Source: Pseudomonadota bacterium (GTDB lineage Bacteria > BMS3Abin14). Taken from it: a stretch of 13,575 nt of DNA. The notes below the pieces were generated by a model, which saw only the letters and a list, made by a program, of their open reading frames with translations, was not told the DNA's origin and searched no databases. Of this stretch, positions 13,121-13,575 are shown piece by piece (the stretch's first letter is position 1; every line of letters starts with the position of its first letter). The stretch spans positions 1 through 13,575 of the forward strand of contig DAOVVW010000001.1 in the NCBI GenBank assembly GCA_030636965.1, read 5' to 3'. The translations under genes and the position numbers were made by a program.

Positions 13121-13575
13121 ATGACTAAAGCAGTATTGCATAAGTCACCGAAAATCCTGGTTGTGGATGACGACCGCTTTTTCCTGGAGAATACTCTTGA
13201 GATCCTGCGGGTCTGCGGTCTTGAGGCTGAAAGTGCCTCGAGCGGAGGTGAGGCCCTCGAAGCAATAAAGAGGGATAATTGGGGTGTGGTAATAACCGAC
13301 CTCGTCATGGCCGACCTGACCGGCATAGATCTTTTGAAGGCCGTTAAAAAGCAGTCGCCGACCCTGCCTGTAATATGTGTCAGTGGAGTGGAGTCCTTTG
13401 ACGCTGCCATTGAGATGATCAGGAATGGGGCTTTCGATTTTCTGTCAAAGCCGATCAAGCCGGACCAGCTAATCGATACCGTGAACAGGGCCTACGCTAC
13501 CTACAGGGAGGCGGAAGAGAAAGAACGCTTGATTGGGCGATCCCAGGCATGGACAAGGGAGCTGCTGGCCCTCCG
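13121..13575 (+). CDS. Response regulator, probably NtrC/sigma54-activator type (3' end outside window)
   Basis: An open frame of 151 codons runs to the window edge without a stop. Residues about 10-125 are a CheY-like receiver: KILVVDDD with the acidic pocket D16/D17, ITDLVM with the phospho-acceptor D60, VSG (S88) and the conserved Lys in FLSKP (K110). A helical linker follows (YATYREAEEKER), then LIGRSQAWTRELLAL, which looks like the opening of a sigma54-interaction AAA+ domain (typically 'LIGxSxAM'). The NtrC-family call is therefore inference from 15 residues. The ATG at 13121 has no recognisable Shine-Dalgarno; the 5' leader is the hairpin repeat, whose last motif ends 2 nt before the ATG. 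An in-frame TTG at 13136 is an alternative start, also without a ribosome site. The cognate kinase is not in the window. Confidence 0.85.
   Translation, partial: MTKAVLHKSPKILVVDDDRFFLENTLEILRVCGLEAESASSGGEALEAIKRDNWGVVITDLVMADLTGIDLLKAVKKQSPTLPVICVSGVESFDAAIEMIRNGAFDFLSKPIKPDQLIDTVNRAYATYREAEEKERLIGRSQAWTRELLAL

Noticed and set aside
12891..13121. Open frame across hairpin repeat copy 2 (MTFYDSIKVDDFEE... to MDFLRPYQ)
   Set aside because: Copy 1 carries 1-nt length differences in the H1 and H3 loops that break this frame, whereas the stems are conserved. The pattern fits structure, not protein.

Overview
The window is ordinary bacterial chromosome. It carries a long, mostly co-directional (+) block of housekeeping genes: xseB - ispA - dxs - tlyA - nadK - recN - GNAT acetyltransferase - pmbA/tldE - M23 peptidase - secA. 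A minus-strand gene start is cut by the left edge, and a plus-strand response-regulator gene is cut by the right edge. The gene order and protein style resemble the former Deltaproteobacteria (Desulfobacterota-type). In particular, dxs is followed by tlyA, nadK and recN, there is a short ArgA-like GNAT with a C-terminal Cys cluster, and an M23 protein starts with 'KKKYTIMILPDET' next to secA. This placement is inference from gene content; no 16S or other marker is present.

Layout. 1-50 (minus): start of a membrane-type protein, possibly DUF445. 51-557: divergent spacer with a multi-hairpin repeat (79-282) and a heptamer array. 558-4317: xseB-ispA-dxs-tlyA, a tight operon with 4-nt and 14-nt overlaps and one 4-nt gap. 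It covers the exonuclease VII small subunit, isoprenoid precursor synthesis (DXS), prenyl elongation (IspA) and an rRNA methyltransferase. 4395-5252: nadK. 5413-8853: recN-GNAT-pmbA, again overlapping. 8854-9174: spacer of short repeats. 9175-10086: M23 peptidase, followed by a clear intrinsic terminator (10115-10146). 10276-12909: secA. 12924-13118: second copy of the multi-hairpin repeat. 13121 to the edge: response regulator, probably of the NtrC/sigma54-activator type.

The coding content is conventional; the unusual material lies between genes. First, two copies of a roughly 200-bp element fold into five consecutive hairpins. Every stem difference between the copies keeps pairing when read as plus-strand RNA (A-U, G-U and C-G exchanges), while all five loops differ. 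Each copy is bounded by the direct repeat GAC(C/T)CTATCAA at exactly 157-bp spacing, with a degenerate remnant of a preceding unit. Second, the spacers from xseB to secA contain short arrays with a 7-bp period but a different unit sequence at nearly every locus. Some of these arrays appear to supply promoter -35 boxes, one supplies the tlyA stop codon, and one forms the recN leader.

Several starts are not ATG: TTG for xseB and the GNAT gene, GTG for dxs and the M23 gene, and possibly CTG for pmbA. They are chosen from Shine-Dalgarno placement. No tRNA, rRNA, CRISPR array, transposase or phage gene was found.
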